64,000 nt of DNA from assembly GCF_019345465.1 (NCBI RefSeq), contig NZ_JAHKRC010000001.1, positions 434,001-498,000 of the forward strand, given 5' to 3'. Below are positions 22,398 through 30,978 of this stretch, piece by piece (position 1 is the stretch's first letter; every line of letters starts with the position of its first letter). A program made the position numbers and the translations under genes. The notes under the pieces were generated by a model that did no database searches, was not told where the DNA came from, and saw only the letters and a list, made by a program, of their open reading frames with translations. Source of the stretch: Pseudomonas sp. NKUCC02_KPG (lineage in GTDB: Bacteria; Pseudomonadota; Gammaproteobacteria; Pseudomonadales; Pseudomonadaceae).

Positions 22398-22429
22398 AAA
22401 AAAAAGGCCTGCAATGCAGGCCTTTTTTT
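22398..22429. terminator. Bidirectional intrinsic terminator between the GlxA-type gene and zapE
   Basis: An A-run, GGCCTGCA/TGCAGGCC and a T-run form an almost perfect palindromic stem between two converging genes. Confidence 0.92.
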
Positions 22430-22432
22430 CGA

Positions 22433-23527
22433 CTAGGGTTTGTGCGCCCTGGTCAGGTATTCGTGAGACTGCATTTCCAGCAAACGGCTGAGGGTACGCT
22501 GGAACTCGAAGTTCAGGCGCCCGCCGGTGTACAAGTCCTTGAGTTCGACTTCAGCCGAGATGATCAGCTTGACGTTGCGATCATAGAACTCGTCGACCAT
22601 GTTGATAAAGCGTCGGGCGATGTCGTCGGTTTTAACGTCCATCTGCTCCACACCGCTGATGATCACAGCGTTGAAGATTTTACCCAGCTCGATGTAGTCA
22701 TTCTGGCTACGCGGGCCGTCGCACAACTCGCGAAAATCGAACCAGGCCACGTCATCGCAAGTGCGAAGGGCGCGAATGGTACGGTTTTCGATGATCAGGT
22801 CATCGCCTTCAATCGCCCGGGTAGAGTTGTGCGTCAGCGCCTTGAAGCTCTCGCGCAAACTTTTCTCGGAAGCCTCGTCCAGCGGAAAGTGAAACAGTTC
22901 GGCCTGCTCCAGATGACGCAGACGGTAGTCGACGCCGCTGTCGACGTTGACGATCTCGGTGTTCTGCTTGATCAGTGCAATGGCAGGCAAGAAGCGCGCG
23001 CGCTGCAAGCCGTCCTTGTACAAACCGTCCGGCACGATGTTCGACGTCGCAACCAGGGTAACGCCGTTTTTGAACAGCTCTTCCATCAAGGTGCCAAGAA
23101 TCATTGCATCGGTAATGTCCGACACAAAGAATTCGTCAAAGCAGATCACCCGTGCTTCATCCGAGAAGCGCTTGGCAATGATGGTCAACGGGTTCTTTTC
23201 GCCATTGAGGGTACGCATCTCTTCGTGCACGCGCTTCATGAAGCGGTGGAAGTGAGTACGCATCTTCTGCTTGAACGGCAACGCGTCGAAGAACGTGTCG
23301 ACCAGATACGTCTTGCCCCGGCCTACGCCACCCCAGAAGTAGATGCCCTTGACCGGCGTAAGCTCTTTTTTGCCGAACAGCTTGCCGAACAGGCCCGGCT
23401 TGCTTTGGGAAGCCGCCACCAGGTCGTCGTACAGGCGCTGCAGATGGCGCACGGCGTTTTCCTGTGCGGCATCGTGAAAGAAGTCCGGGCGTTTCAGATC
23501 AACTTGATATCGTTCTAGAGGCGTCAT
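22433..23527 (-). CDS. zapE: Cell-division ATPase ZapE (AFG1 family)
   Basis: ZapE is an AAA+-like ATPase that binds FtsZ and is needed for division under stress. The 364 residues include Walker A FWGGVGRGKTYLVD near residue 70, Walker B VICFDEFFVSDITDA and the sensor-region stretch VTLVATSNIVPDGLY. These are typical of the AFG1/LACE1 family. The ribosome binding site is weak. The gene is monocistronic between two terminating regions. Confidence 0.94.
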   Translation of the reverse strand: MTPLERYQVDLKRPDFFHDAAQENAVRHLQRLYDDLVAASQSKPGLFGKLFGKKELTPVKGIYFWGGVGRGKTYLVDTFFDALPFKQKMRTHFHRFMKRVHEEMRTLNGEKNPLTIIAKRFSDEARVICFDEFFVSDITDAMILGTLMEELFKNGVTLVATSNIVPDGLYKDGLQRARFLPAIALIKQNTEIVNVDSGVDYRLRHLEQAELFHFPLDEASEKSLRESFKALTHNSTRAIEGDDLIIENRTIRALRTCDDVAWFDFRELCDGPRSQNDYIELGKIFNAVIISGVEQMDVKTDDIARRFINMVDEFYDRNVKLIISAEVELKDLYTGGRLNFEFQRTLSRLLEMQSHEYLTRAHKP

Positions 23528-23618
23528 AATTCGTTAGCAAGGCAACAAAAACGGGCCGACACTGTAGCGACGGCCCTTGGGAATGGCAATCAAACCTGAG
23601 ACGAAACGTCGCACTTTC

Positions 23619-24974
23619 TCAGTCTTGCGCGGGCAGCAGTGCCACTCGCAGTGCTTCGATTGCCCCATCACGTGACGAACTGTCTGCAAACGCCGGGCTG
23701 TCGGCCACACAGGCGTCGTCCAGCCAGACGCTGAAGCTCAGCTCATCAGTGCGCACATCCAGCGGTTCACCGGATTGCAACTGCTTGGTCACCTGACCCG
23801 CGGCTTTGCCATCGGCAAAACTGCGTGACAGCAACAATTGCTCGCCATCTGCGGCCAGCAGGCGGAAACGGAAACTGCCGTCTTCGTCGCGAAAGCTTAC
23901 AAAGCGCGGGCCCTTGACGGCTTTCTTTTTGCTGGCGGTGGCGGTCTGAGCCACGCTGACAAATGAACGCAGACCCACCGCCTCACGCAGTTGCTCAAGG
24001 AATGGACTCGCGGTTTTACGGGCTTTTTGCGCGCCAGCCAGAAGAATGTCTTCCATATCGGCAGGTCGCGACATCAAGTCATGATAACGCTCGCGGGACT
24101 CACCCAGTTCGGCGTCCAGCTGCTTGAACAGGCGCTCTTTCGCCTCGCCCCAGCCCAGGCCCTGCAACAGCTCGCTGCGCAACTCTGCCGCCTGCTCAGG
24201 CGTGGAGAATGCCTGGTACAGGGTGAACAGGTGCGAGTTGTCCGGATCTTTCGGCTCGCCCGGCGCACGGGAGTCGGTAACGATGCGCGAAATAGCGCTT
24301 TTCATGTCTTTGGCGCTGCTGAACAACGGAATGGTGTTGTCGTAGCTTTTGGACATCTTGCGACCATCAAGGCCCGGCAAGGTGGCCACGCTTTCTTCGA
24401 TCAGCGCTTCAGGCATGGCGAAAAACTCTTTGCCATTGCCGAACAGATGGTTAAAGCGCTGGCCAATGTCACGGGCCATTTCAACGTGCTGGATCTGATC
24501 ACGACCGACCGGCACCTTGTTGGCGTTGAACATCAGGATGTCCGCCGCCATCAACACCGGATAGCTGTACAGCCCCATGGTGATGCCCGCATCCGGGTCT
24601 TCGCCATTTTCCAGGTTCTTGTCGACCGAAGCCTTGTAGGCATGGGCACGGTTGAGCAGGCCTTTGGCAGCGACGCAGGTCAGCAGCCAGGTCAGCTCCG
24701 GGATTTCCGGGATATCTGACTGGCGATAGAACGTTACACGATCAACATCAAGACCGGCAGCCAGCCAGGTCGCAGCGATTTCCTGACGCGAGCGCTGGAT
24801 GCGCAGCGGGTCATCGCATTTGATCAGGGCGTGGTAGTCGGCCAGAAAGTAGAACGAGTCGGCATTGAGATCGCGGCTGGCCACGATCGCAGGGCGAATG
24901 GCCCCGGCGTAGTTGCCCAGGTGCGGCGTACCGGTGGTGGTGATACCGGTGAGGATACGAGTACGAGAGGTCAT
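23619..24974 (-). CDS. trpS: Tryptophanyl-tRNA synthetase with C-terminal extension
   Basis: TrpS charges tRNA-Trp. The class I signatures are present: the HIGH-like [13 protein letters not shown] at residues ~10-22 and the KMSKS loop [10 protein letters not shown]. The 451 residues exceed the ~335 of E. coli TrpS by about 115 at the C-terminus. That extra part ([20 protein letters not shown] and following) resembles a YegP/DUF1508-like domain and follows a Lys-rich linker ([10 protein letters not shown]). ATG 24974 is chosen over an upstream TTG. It is 24 bases downstream of the hydrolase gene. Confidence 0.93.
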   Translation of the reverse strand: MTSRTRILTGITTTGTPHLGNYAGAIRPAIVASRDLNADSFYFLADYHALIKCDDPLRIQRSRQEIAATWLAAGLDVDRVTFYRQSDIPEIPELTWLLTCVAAKGLLNRAHAYKASVDKNLENGEDPDAGITMGLYSYPVLMAADILMFNANKVPVGRDQIQHVEMARDIGQRFNHLFGNGKEFFAMPEALIEESVATLPGLDGRKMSKSYDNTIPLFSSAKDMKSAISRIVTDSRAPGEPKDPDNSHLFTLYQAFSTPEQAAELRSELLQGLGWGEAKERLFKQLDAELGESRERYHDLMSRPADMEDILLAGAQKARKTASPFLEQLREAVGLRSFVSVAQTATASKKKAVKGPRFVSFRDEDGSFRFRLLAADGEQLLLSRSFADGKAAGQVTKQLQSGEPLDVRTDELSFSVWLDDACVADSPAFADSSSRDGAIEALRVALLPAQD

Positions 24975-24998
24975 GGGTAATCGCTTATCAGGCTGCAA

Positions 24999-25634
24999 TC
25001 AATTCGAAAGGCGTGGCGCTACCAACTCTTTGAGCTCGGGCAGCTTGCCGTGAAAAAAGTGTCCGCATTCTGCCACTTTCAGCAGCTCATGGGGGCGCGA
25101 CAGGTGGTTTGACCAGTTATAGACCAACTGCGGATCAATCACTTCGTCGGCTTCAGGCTGGATAACCGTCAAGGGACACCCTTGCGGCAAGGGGTAGTCG
25201 TCACGCAAACGCGAGACCGCTGTAGCGATCATGAACAGATGCGACAGCTTTTCGCCCTCGGCCTCAAGTCGCCCGCCCAGGCTGGCCGCGACAAAGCCGC
25301 CAAACGAAAAACCGATCAGGGTGATGGGCAATTCAGGGTGTTTGGCGCGCAACCAATGAGCCGCAGCCAGTGCGTCGTCGATTTCGCCAGTGCCCATATC
25401 GTGACTGCCAGCGCTCGCGCCGACACCACGGTAATTAAATCGCAAGGTAATCAGGCCAGCATCACGGGCAGTGCGTTGCAGGGTCGAAACCACTTTATTC
25501 ATCATCGTTCCGCCCTGCACCGGATTAGGGTGGCACAGCAGCGCAAGGCCCCTTGGCTCAGCAGAATCAAGGTACAAGGCTTCCAGTTGGCCGACCGGGC
25601 CATCAATTACTACGGGGGTTTCGCGGGTAAGCAA
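24999..25634 (-). CDS. Alpha/beta hydrolase (dienelactone hydrolase-like)
   Basis: This is a roughly 211-residue alpha/beta-hydrolase with the nucleophile elbow GFSFGG in LPITLIGFSFGGFVAASL. The early loop is LLCHPNPVQGGTM, the acid region is QPEADEVIDP, and the catalytic histidine is in CGHFFHGKL. The substrate is unknown. I placed the start at TTG 25634 because GGAG lies seven bases upstream; TTG 25655 is an alternative. It lies directly upstream of trpS on the same strand. Confidence 0.85.
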   Translation of the reverse strand: MLTRETPVVIDGPVGQLEALYLDSAEPRGLALLCHPNPVQGGTMMNKVVSTLQRTARDAGLITLRFNYRGVGASAGSHDMGTGEIDDALAAAHWLRAKHPELPITLIGFSFGGFVAASLGGRLEAEGEKLSHLFMIATAVSRLRDDYPLPQGCPLTVIQPEADEVIDPQLVYNWSNHLSRPHELLKVAECGHFFHGKLPELKELVAPRLSN

Positions 25635-25773
25635 GAAGGAACTCCGTGACCTCAAATTGGGTCGACTCGTCTAGCTGATAGATTCTGTCTGACATATTTG
25701 CGAGTGCATCGCGGTATACAGCGCAGGTCCGAGCCGTTAACGTAAAGCAAAGCCGTTTATAGAGGAAGGACTC

Positions 25774-26208
25774 GTGGAACACTCGCTCTTGATTTGGTTG
25801 TTGCCGACTCTAGCCCTGGTTGCCGGTGTCGCCATTGGTTTTCTGGTTGCCCGTCTGTTGCCAAATGCCGTGCCTAACCGCACGCAGCGTCAGCTGGACG
25901 ACATCCAGGAACGTTTTGACAGTTACCAAAGTGAAGTGGTTACCCACTTCAACACCACCGCCAATCTGGTGAAAAAGCTCACCCAGAGCTATCAGGAAGT
26001 GCAAGAACACCTCGCCGAGGGCGCCAACCGTCTGGCCCTGGACGAGCAAACTCGCCAACGCCTGCTGGCTGCTTTGCACTCCGATGTGCCACAACCGCAT
26101 CGCGAGCGCATCACCCCGCCGCACAGCACCGAGCCGCCATTGGATTACGCCCCAAAAAGCCCCAACGGCCCGGGCATGCTCGATGAGCATTACGGTCTGA
26201 AAAAGTAA
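25774..26208 (+). CDS. YhcB/ZapG family inner-membrane protein (DUF1043)
   Basis: This 144-residue protein has one N-terminal transmembrane helix (LIWLLPTLALVAGVAIGFLV). A coiled-coil-like segment follows (RQLDDIQERFDSYQSEV, KKLTQSYQEVQEHLAEGANR), then a low-complexity tail. YhcB/ZapG links cell-envelope synthesis and division in enterobacteria. The start is GTG 25774 with a strong AGAGGAAGGA upstream. Function here is inferred from family membership. Confidence 0.9.
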   Translation: MEHSLLIWLLPTLALVAGVAIGFLVARLLPNAVPNRTQRQLDDIQERFDSYQSEVVTHFNTTANLVKKLTQSYQEVQEHLAEGANRLALDEQTRQRLLAALHSDVPQPHRERITPPHSTEPPLDYAPKSPNGPGMLDEHYGLKK

Positions 26209-26222
26209 ACATTGCGCTCAAT

Positions 26223-26262
26223 AAAAAGCCCCGCGATCTGCAAGGATCGCGGGGCTTTTTTT
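26223..26262. terminator. Bidirectional intrinsic terminator
   Basis: A5-GCCCCGCGATC and GATCGCGGGGC-T7 form an 11-bp G+C-rich stem with a six-base loop. It lies between the converging yhcB-like and OmpA-like genes. Confidence 0.93.
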
Positions 26263-26310
26263 GTACGGCTTGCGACTAACCCGTAGCAGCTGCTACGAAG
26301 TGCCTTGCCT

Positions 26311-27033
26311 TTACGGGTACTGCTGCACCTGGCCTGGCTGCTGGTATTGCATGCCCGGGATCGGCGCCAGGGTGACTTGAACGCGGCGGTTTTGCGCACG
26401 ACCGTCAGCCGTTGCGTTGCTGGCAATCGGGTCGGCAGGGCCGGCGCCACGTACCGACAGGTACTGGCCGCTGACACCCTGGGACGTCAGGTAGCTCGCC
26501 ACGCTTTGCGCACGCTGCTGCGAAAGCTGCATGTTGTAGTTGTAGTTACCGGTGCTGTCGGTATAGCCCACGATCTGAATCTGGTTCTGGTTGTTGAACT
26601 GCTTCAACGAGTTCGCCAGGTTGTTCAGCGGCTGATAGAAACTTGGGGCGATGTTGGCGGAGTTGGTGGCAAAGGTAATGTTGCCCGGCATCACCAGTGT
26701 GATGTTGTCACCCTGACGCTGAACTTCTACGCCCGTGTTGGCCATGCTTGCACGCAGTGCCGCTTCTTGCTTGTCAGCGTAATAGCCATAACCCGCAGCA
26801 CCCAAACCCGCCACGGCGGCGCCGATCAGCGCACCCTTGCCACGGTTGTTGTGGTCGATGGCAGCACCGGCCACAGCACCGGCCAAGGCCCCCAGGCCGC
26901 CGTAGGTGGCCGTTTTGCTCAAGCCCGTCCCCGAAGAGGCCTGGCCCTGATTGTCATACGGGTTAGGCGTAGCGCAGCCGGCCAGCAAGGCAACAGCGCT
27001 TGCTGCAACAATCAAACGACGCGAGATGAACAT
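26311..27033 (-). CDS. OmpA-family outer-membrane lipoprotein (YiaD-like)
   Basis: This 240-residue lipoprotein has a signal ending in the lipobox LLAGCAT. A glycine-zipper region follows (GGLGALAGAVAGAAID and GKGALIGAAVAGLGAAGYGY), then a C-terminal OmpA peptidoglycan-binding domain with VGYTDSTGNYNYNMQLSQQR and DGRAQNRRVQV. It probably tethers the outer membrane to the wall. CAGGAG precedes ATG 27033; a 49-residue in-frame N-terminal extension lacks support. Confidence 0.92.
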   Translation of the reverse strand: MFISRRLIVAASAVALLAGCATPNPYDNQGQASSGTGLSKTATYGGLGALAGAVAGAAIDHNNRGKGALIGAAVAGLGAAGYGYYADKQEAALRASMANTGVEVQRQGDNITLVMPGNITFATNSANIAPSFYQPLNNLANSLKQFNNQNQIQIVGYTDSTGNYNYNMQLSQQRAQSVASYLTSQGVSGQYLSVRGAGPADPIASNATADGRAQNRRVQVTLAPIPGMQYQQPGQVQQYP

Positions 27034-27204
27034 GGTGACGCTCCTGATCAAACTTTCTGAGGGGGCAAAGGCCATTGGCGTTAGACCTTTATAAGCCTTG
27101 GAACACGACCAACGGTAAAAATTCCTTTGGCCGCAAACATTCGCACTCAACGAACAATAGCCGCCCGAACGCCACCTCACAAATCCATGTACCCGCTCTT
27201 GCAG

Positions 27205-28113
27205 TTACTTTTTCGACGCTTTGCTGCTCACCGGAATATGCAGGTAAGACATCACGCTTTCGGTCAGTTCGGTTGCCAGTTTGACGGCTTCTTTATTACG
27301 CGCCATCACCCCTGCAACCAGCCCTTCGATCAAAGCGAGCACCGCAATGCTGGAGCTGGTCATCACCGGATGATCGGCAGGCGCAAACAGTACGTGCTCG
27401 GCAATACTGGCCAACGGCGAGGCCGGTGAGTCGGTGATCGCCAGCACACAGGCGCCCCGCTCCCTGGCAAAGCGTGAAAGCTGCAGGGTGTCGATGGAGT
27501 AGCGCGGCAGGGAAATAGCCAGCATGACGTCCTGATCGGTGATCGCAGCCAGGCGATACGCGGCGTTTTCATTACCGCCCTCCATGCTGATGGCCGTCGC
27601 ATCGGCACAGAACGGCATCAGGGTCGAAGCTGCCAGGCCCGCGAAGTAGACGCTATTGCCAAAGCCCAGGATGTAGATCTTGCGCGCCTTGATCAGGCTC
27701 GTGACAAAGGCTTCAAACGTATCCGGATGATTGTTGGTCGCCGCAGTGGCGAGGTTGCTGCTGGCGCTCTGGATTTGCTCATGCAGGCCAAATGCACCGT
27801 CAGGACGATGGGCCAGTTCGTTGCGAAGCTTGTCTACCGGCGACACCACTTGCTGCAACGTCGCCACCAGCTCGGCCTTCATGCCGGTGTACCCCCCCAG
27901 GTTCATGGCCTTGGCCAACCGGTTGACCGCGGCCGGGGATGTGGCCGTTTCCTGGGCCATTTCCTCAATCGTCAGCGTTGCGGCCCGCAGCGGGTGACGC
28001 AGGATAAAGTCCGCGACCTTGCGCAATGAAGGCTGCAAGTGGGGCGCGACCTCTGCCAGCTTGCGCATGACCGGAGCCGCATAAATAGTGGTGTTTTTGG
28101 ATGGGCTTGGCAT
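27205..28113 (-). CDS. RpiR/MurR family transcriptional regulator
   Basis: This 302-residue regulator has an N-terminal RpiR helix-turn-helix (about 1-80, LTIEEMAQETATSPAAVNRL). A C-terminal SIS sugar-phosphate-type ligand domain follows (ILGFGNSVYFAGLAAS, MLAISLPRYSIDTLQL). It lies directly downstream of the truncated ABC ATPase on the same strand and is likely the regulator of the adjacent amino-acid transport locus. The SIS ligand is unknown. Confidence 0.88.
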   Translation of the reverse strand: MPSPSKNTTIYAAPVMRKLAEVAPHLQPSLRKVADFILRHPLRAATLTIEEMAQETATSPAAVNRLAKAMNLGGYTGMKAELVATLQQVVSPVDKLRNELAHRPDGAFGLHEQIQSASSNLATAATNNHPDTFEAFVTSLIKARKIYILGFGNSVYFAGLAASTLMPFCADATAISMEGGNENAAYRLAAITDQDVMLAISLPRYSIDTLQLSRFARERGACVLAITDSPASPLASIAEHVLFAPADHPVMTSSSIAVLALIEGLVAGVMARNKEAVKLATELTESVMSYLHIPVSSKASKK

Positions 28114-28177
28114 GTCCGGCTCAACATTTCCTGTGGATAAAAGAAGGGGCTGTGCCCAATCAATGGTGCGAGCGGGC

Positions 28178-28345
28178 TTACGTGGGCCGACCGAGTGTAT
28201 CCCAAGCCCACCCCGGGTGCGCAGCCCGCAAGCCGGGGCCGATGATGCTGATCACATCCCCCGCCTTTGCCTCCAGAGACACACCCTTGAGCACTTCATG
28301 GGAACCGTAGCTTTTGTGCAAATCGCGCACTTCAAGTTTGTACAT
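28178..28345 (-). pseudogene. Truncated amino-acid ABC transporter ATP-binding protein
   Basis: The reading frame begins MYKLEVRDLHKSYGSHEVLK and continues GVSLEAKAGDVISIIG, a clear HisP/GlnQ-type N-terminus. Immediately before Walker A (expected GSSGSGKST) it switches to unrelated sequence (PGLRAAHPGWAW) and stops after 55 codons. No later ATPase motifs (Q-loop, LSGGQ signature, Walker B) are found before the rpiR-type gene, so about 210 codons are deleted. It lies 18 bases after the metallohydrolase gene. The transporter here therefore lacks its own functional ATPase. Confidence 0.88.
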
Positions 28346-28363
28346 GATGTCCACTCTCCAGGA

Positions 28364-29476
28364 TCAGTCGCTCAGCAGGCGACCTTGGCGAATAAGGGTG
28401 CTGCCAGCGACTTTGGCCAGCCACAACCCGGGCTGGGCAAAGCGCAGGCGCTCGCGGGCATAGAGGATGCCGTCAGTGTCGGCACGCACCACGCTGTGAC
28501 GGTCAGTGATCGGGTCGATCACTTCAAACAGTGGATCGCCCACCGTGACCCGAGCCCCCAGTGGCTGAATAAAACTCACCACCCCTGGATGGGGTGCATA
28601 GGCGTACTGCGCGCCTGCAAACGGCGTCGCCTCGCAACAGTCGGTTGGAGCCGTCGACCAATCACCATTGATCAAACCCTGATCGGCGAGATACCCCAAA
28701 ATTGCCTCGGCGCTCTGTGCACACGGCTCGGCCTCGGTATCCGCCATGCCGCGCAACTCAATGGTTGCAGCCACACACGCCAACGGAATATCCGCTTCGG
28801 GAAAGCGCCCGGCGAGCTGCAGCCAAGGGATCGCACACGCCTCATCAAACGCGCTGCCGCCTGCATCCTCCGCCAGCAATGCGGCACCGGCCTGCAGCCG
28901 GGCAGCCAGTGACTGCAGGCGCGGCCAGTTTTGCGGCATGGCGTACAGCAGCATGATCGACTCGAAGTCACAGTGCAGGTCCAGCACCACATCAGCGTCA
29001 CAGGCATGGCGCATCAGCAGGCAACGCAAGGCATCCAGCTCAGAAGCCGGAGCCGGCAACTCATCCAGGACAGCGAGCATGGCGCTGCGTACCCGCGCGA
29101 TATTGGTGCCAGCATCCGCACCTAACTGCCCCTCCAGCCTGTCTGCCACGGCGTCGGCCAGGGCCGGAAAGTCACGATTGAAATTCTTGCCGCTGGAAAA
29201 CTCGAAACGCCCCTGATGGGTGGCCTGGAACATCTGGCCAATACCGATGGGATTGGCCATGGGCACCAATTCGACCACCCCATTCAGACGGCCCTGCTCT
29301 TCAAGCTCGAGCAGGCGGCGCTTGAGCTCAACGGCAACCCGCATCCCCGGCAACTCGTCGGCATGCAAAGAGGCCTGGATATAAGCCTTGCGCTGCCCCT
29401 GGCCAAAACGAAACAGGGACAAATGGCGTTCGGTGCCCGAAGCAGTCCACGGCAAAAGGTACTTGATGTGTTCCAT
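28364..29476 (-). CDS. Succinylglutamate desuccinylase/aspartoacylase family protein
   Basis: This 370-residue putative zinc-dependent deacylase has the metal-binding motif HADE near residues 38-41 (YIQASLHADELPGMR). The substrate-binding segment is FNRDFP, and the third zinc ligand region is VVLDLHCDFES. The family (M14-like) removes acyl groups from N-acylated amino acids. It sits inside an amino-acid ABC transport operon, nine bases after the permease gene. The substrate could be an N-acyl amino acid brought in by that system, which is inference. Confidence 0.86.
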   Translation of the reverse strand: MEHIKYLLPWTASGTERHLSLFRFGQGQRKAYIQASLHADELPGMRVAVELKRRLLELEEQGRLNGVVELVPMANPIGIGQMFQATHQGRFEFSSGKNFNRDFPALADAVADRLEGQLGADAGTNIARVRSAMLAVLDELPAPASELDALRCLLMRHACDADVVLDLHCDFESIMLLYAMPQNWPRLQSLAARLQAGAALLAEDAGGSAFDEACAIPWLQLAGRFPEADIPLACVAATIELRGMADTEAEPCAQSAEAILGYLADQGLINGDWSTAPTDCCEATPFAGAQYAYAPHPGVVSFIQPLGARVTVGDPLFEVIDPITDRHSVVRADTDGILYARERLRFAQPGLWLAKVAGSTLIRQGRLLSD

Positions 29477-29485
29477 GAATATTCC

Positions 29486-30184
29486 TTAGTGCTTGCGCGG
29501 TGCCAGATACGCCAACCAGCGGCGCTCGGCGAGCTTGAACAGACGAACCAGAATGAACGTCAGGACCAGATAAAAAATGGCCGCGGTCACAAAGGCCTCA
29601 AACGGCAGGTAGTAGCGCGCACTGACCGTACGCGCGGCGCCGGTGATGTCGACCAGGGTGACAATCGACGCCAGGCTGGTGGTCTGCAGCATCATCAGCA
29701 CTTCGTTGCTGTACTGCGGCAACACACGGCGCAGGGCCGACGGCAGGAGAATCCTGCGAAACAGGGTCGCCCGTGACATGCCCATTGCTTTACCGGCCTC
29801 GATCTCGCCGTGGGGGGTTGATTTCAAGCTGCCCGCCAACAGTTCAGCGCTGTAGGCACTGGTATTGATTGCAAAGGCCAGGCACGCGCAAAAGGTGGCA
29901 CTGGAAAGGTAGGGCCACAGCACGCTTTGGCGTACCGCCTCAAACTGCGCCAGACCGAAATAGATCAAAAACAACTGCACCAGCATCGGCGTGCCACGGA
30001 TAACGTAGGTGTAAACCCAGGCCGGAAAGTTGATCAGGGGCGAGCGCGAAACCCGCATCAAGGCCAGCGGAATGGCCAGCATCAGCCCGAAGAACAGTGA
30101 AATCAGCAGAACTTTGAGAGTCACCAGGGCGCCACTGAAGTACAGCGGCAGGCTTTCCCAGATCAGGTTGTAGTCGAGCATCAT
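29486..30184 (-). CDS. Polar amino-acid ABC transporter permease (HisM-like)
   Basis: This 232-residue inner-membrane permease of the His/Glu/Gln/Arg family has about five transmembrane helices and the amino-acid permease signature YVIRGTPMLVQLFLIYF. The EAA loop is EIEAGKAMGMSRATLFRRIL, which contacts the ATPase. GGAG precedes the start. It forms the second half of a heterodimeric pore with the upstream permease. Confidence 0.92.
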   Translation of the reverse strand: MMLDYNLIWESLPLYFSGALVTLKVLLISLFFGLMLAIPLALMRVSRSPLINFPAWVYTYVIRGTPMLVQLFLIYFGLAQFEAVRQSVLWPYLSSATFCACLAFAINTSAYSAELLAGSLKSTPHGEIEAGKAMGMSRATLFRRILLPSALRRVLPQYSNEVLMMLQTTSLASIVTLVDITGAARTVSARYYLPFEAFVTAAIFYLVLTFILVRLFKLAERRWLAYLAPRKH

Positions 30185-30197
30185 GAGGGACTCCCAA

Positions 30198-30887
30198 TCA
30201 CAGTTCGGGGGCTTTTATGCCGACCGAAAAGTGTCTTTCCAGATAACGCAGCACCAGCAAGGACACGCTGGTCAGCATCAGATACAACACCGCTACGGCG
30301 AGGAAAAACGTAAACGGTTCGTGGGTCGCATCCGCTGCGTTCTTGGCTTTGAACATCATGTCCTGCAAGCCGATAACCGAAATCAACGCCGTGGACTTGG
30401 TCAGCACCAGCCAGTTGTTGGTGAACCCCGGCAGGGCGAAGCGGATCATCTGCGGCACCAGAATTCGCCAGAACACCTGTGAACGGCTCATGCCATACGC
30501 CTGTCCCGCCTCGGCCTGACCTGCGGGGATGGCCATGAAGGCACCCCGAAAGGTTTCCGACAGATAGGCGCCGAAAATGAAGCCCATCGTGCAGACACCC
30601 GCGATAAAGGGATTGATATCGATGTAGCCGGTGTAGCCCAGCGCCAGCGCGATGCGGTTGATCAGGTCCTGGCCGCCATAAAAGATCAGCAGGATCAGCA
30701 CCAGATCAGGGATACCCCGAATCACCGTCGTATAGCCCTCCCCCAGCCGCGCCAGCCATTTGACCGGAGACAGGCGAAAGGCCGCACCCACCAGACCCAG
30801 GGCAATCGCCAGGGCCATGGATGTCAGGGCAAGGTTCACGGTCAGCCAGGCACCATCGAGAATGCTCGATCCGTAGCCGTGGAGCAT
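30198..30887 (-). CDS. Polar amino-acid ABC transporter permease (HisQ-like)
   Basis: This 229-residue permease is paralogous to its neighbour. It shows the signature TTVIRGIPDLVLILLIFYGG and the EAA loop AEAGQAYGMSRSQVFWRIL. It is the first membrane gene after the binding protein. A G+C-rich hairpin lies between the two, which probably lowers permease expression relative to the binding protein. Confidence 0.92.
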   Translation of the reverse strand: MLHGYGSSILDGAWLTVNLALTSMALAIALGLVGAAFRLSPVKWLARLGEGYTTVIRGIPDLVLILLIFYGGQDLINRIALALGYTGYIDINPFIAGVCTMGFIFGAYLSETFRGAFMAIPAGQAEAGQAYGMSRSQVFWRILVPQMIRFALPGFTNNWLVLTKSTALISVIGLQDMMFKAKNAADATHEPFTFFLAVAVLYLMLTSVSLLVLRYLERHFSVGIKAPEL

Positions 30888-30938
30888 GATGAAATTCCTC
30901 AGGCGAACGCCAAAAAAAGCGCGAGACCAACCCCTGCC

Positions 30939-30957
30939 GCCCCCCTGAAAGGAGGCG
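30939..30957. other. Intergenic stem-loop between binding protein and permease genes
   Basis: Plus-strand CGCCCCCCTGAAAGGAGGCG-like sequence folds into a short G+C-rich stem. A T-run lies further downstream on the minus strand. Such hairpins often cause partial termination or protect the upstream mRNA end after a binding-protein gene. Confidence 0.4.
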
Positions 30958-30978
30958 ACTTGAGGGTTGCGGGGTTAC

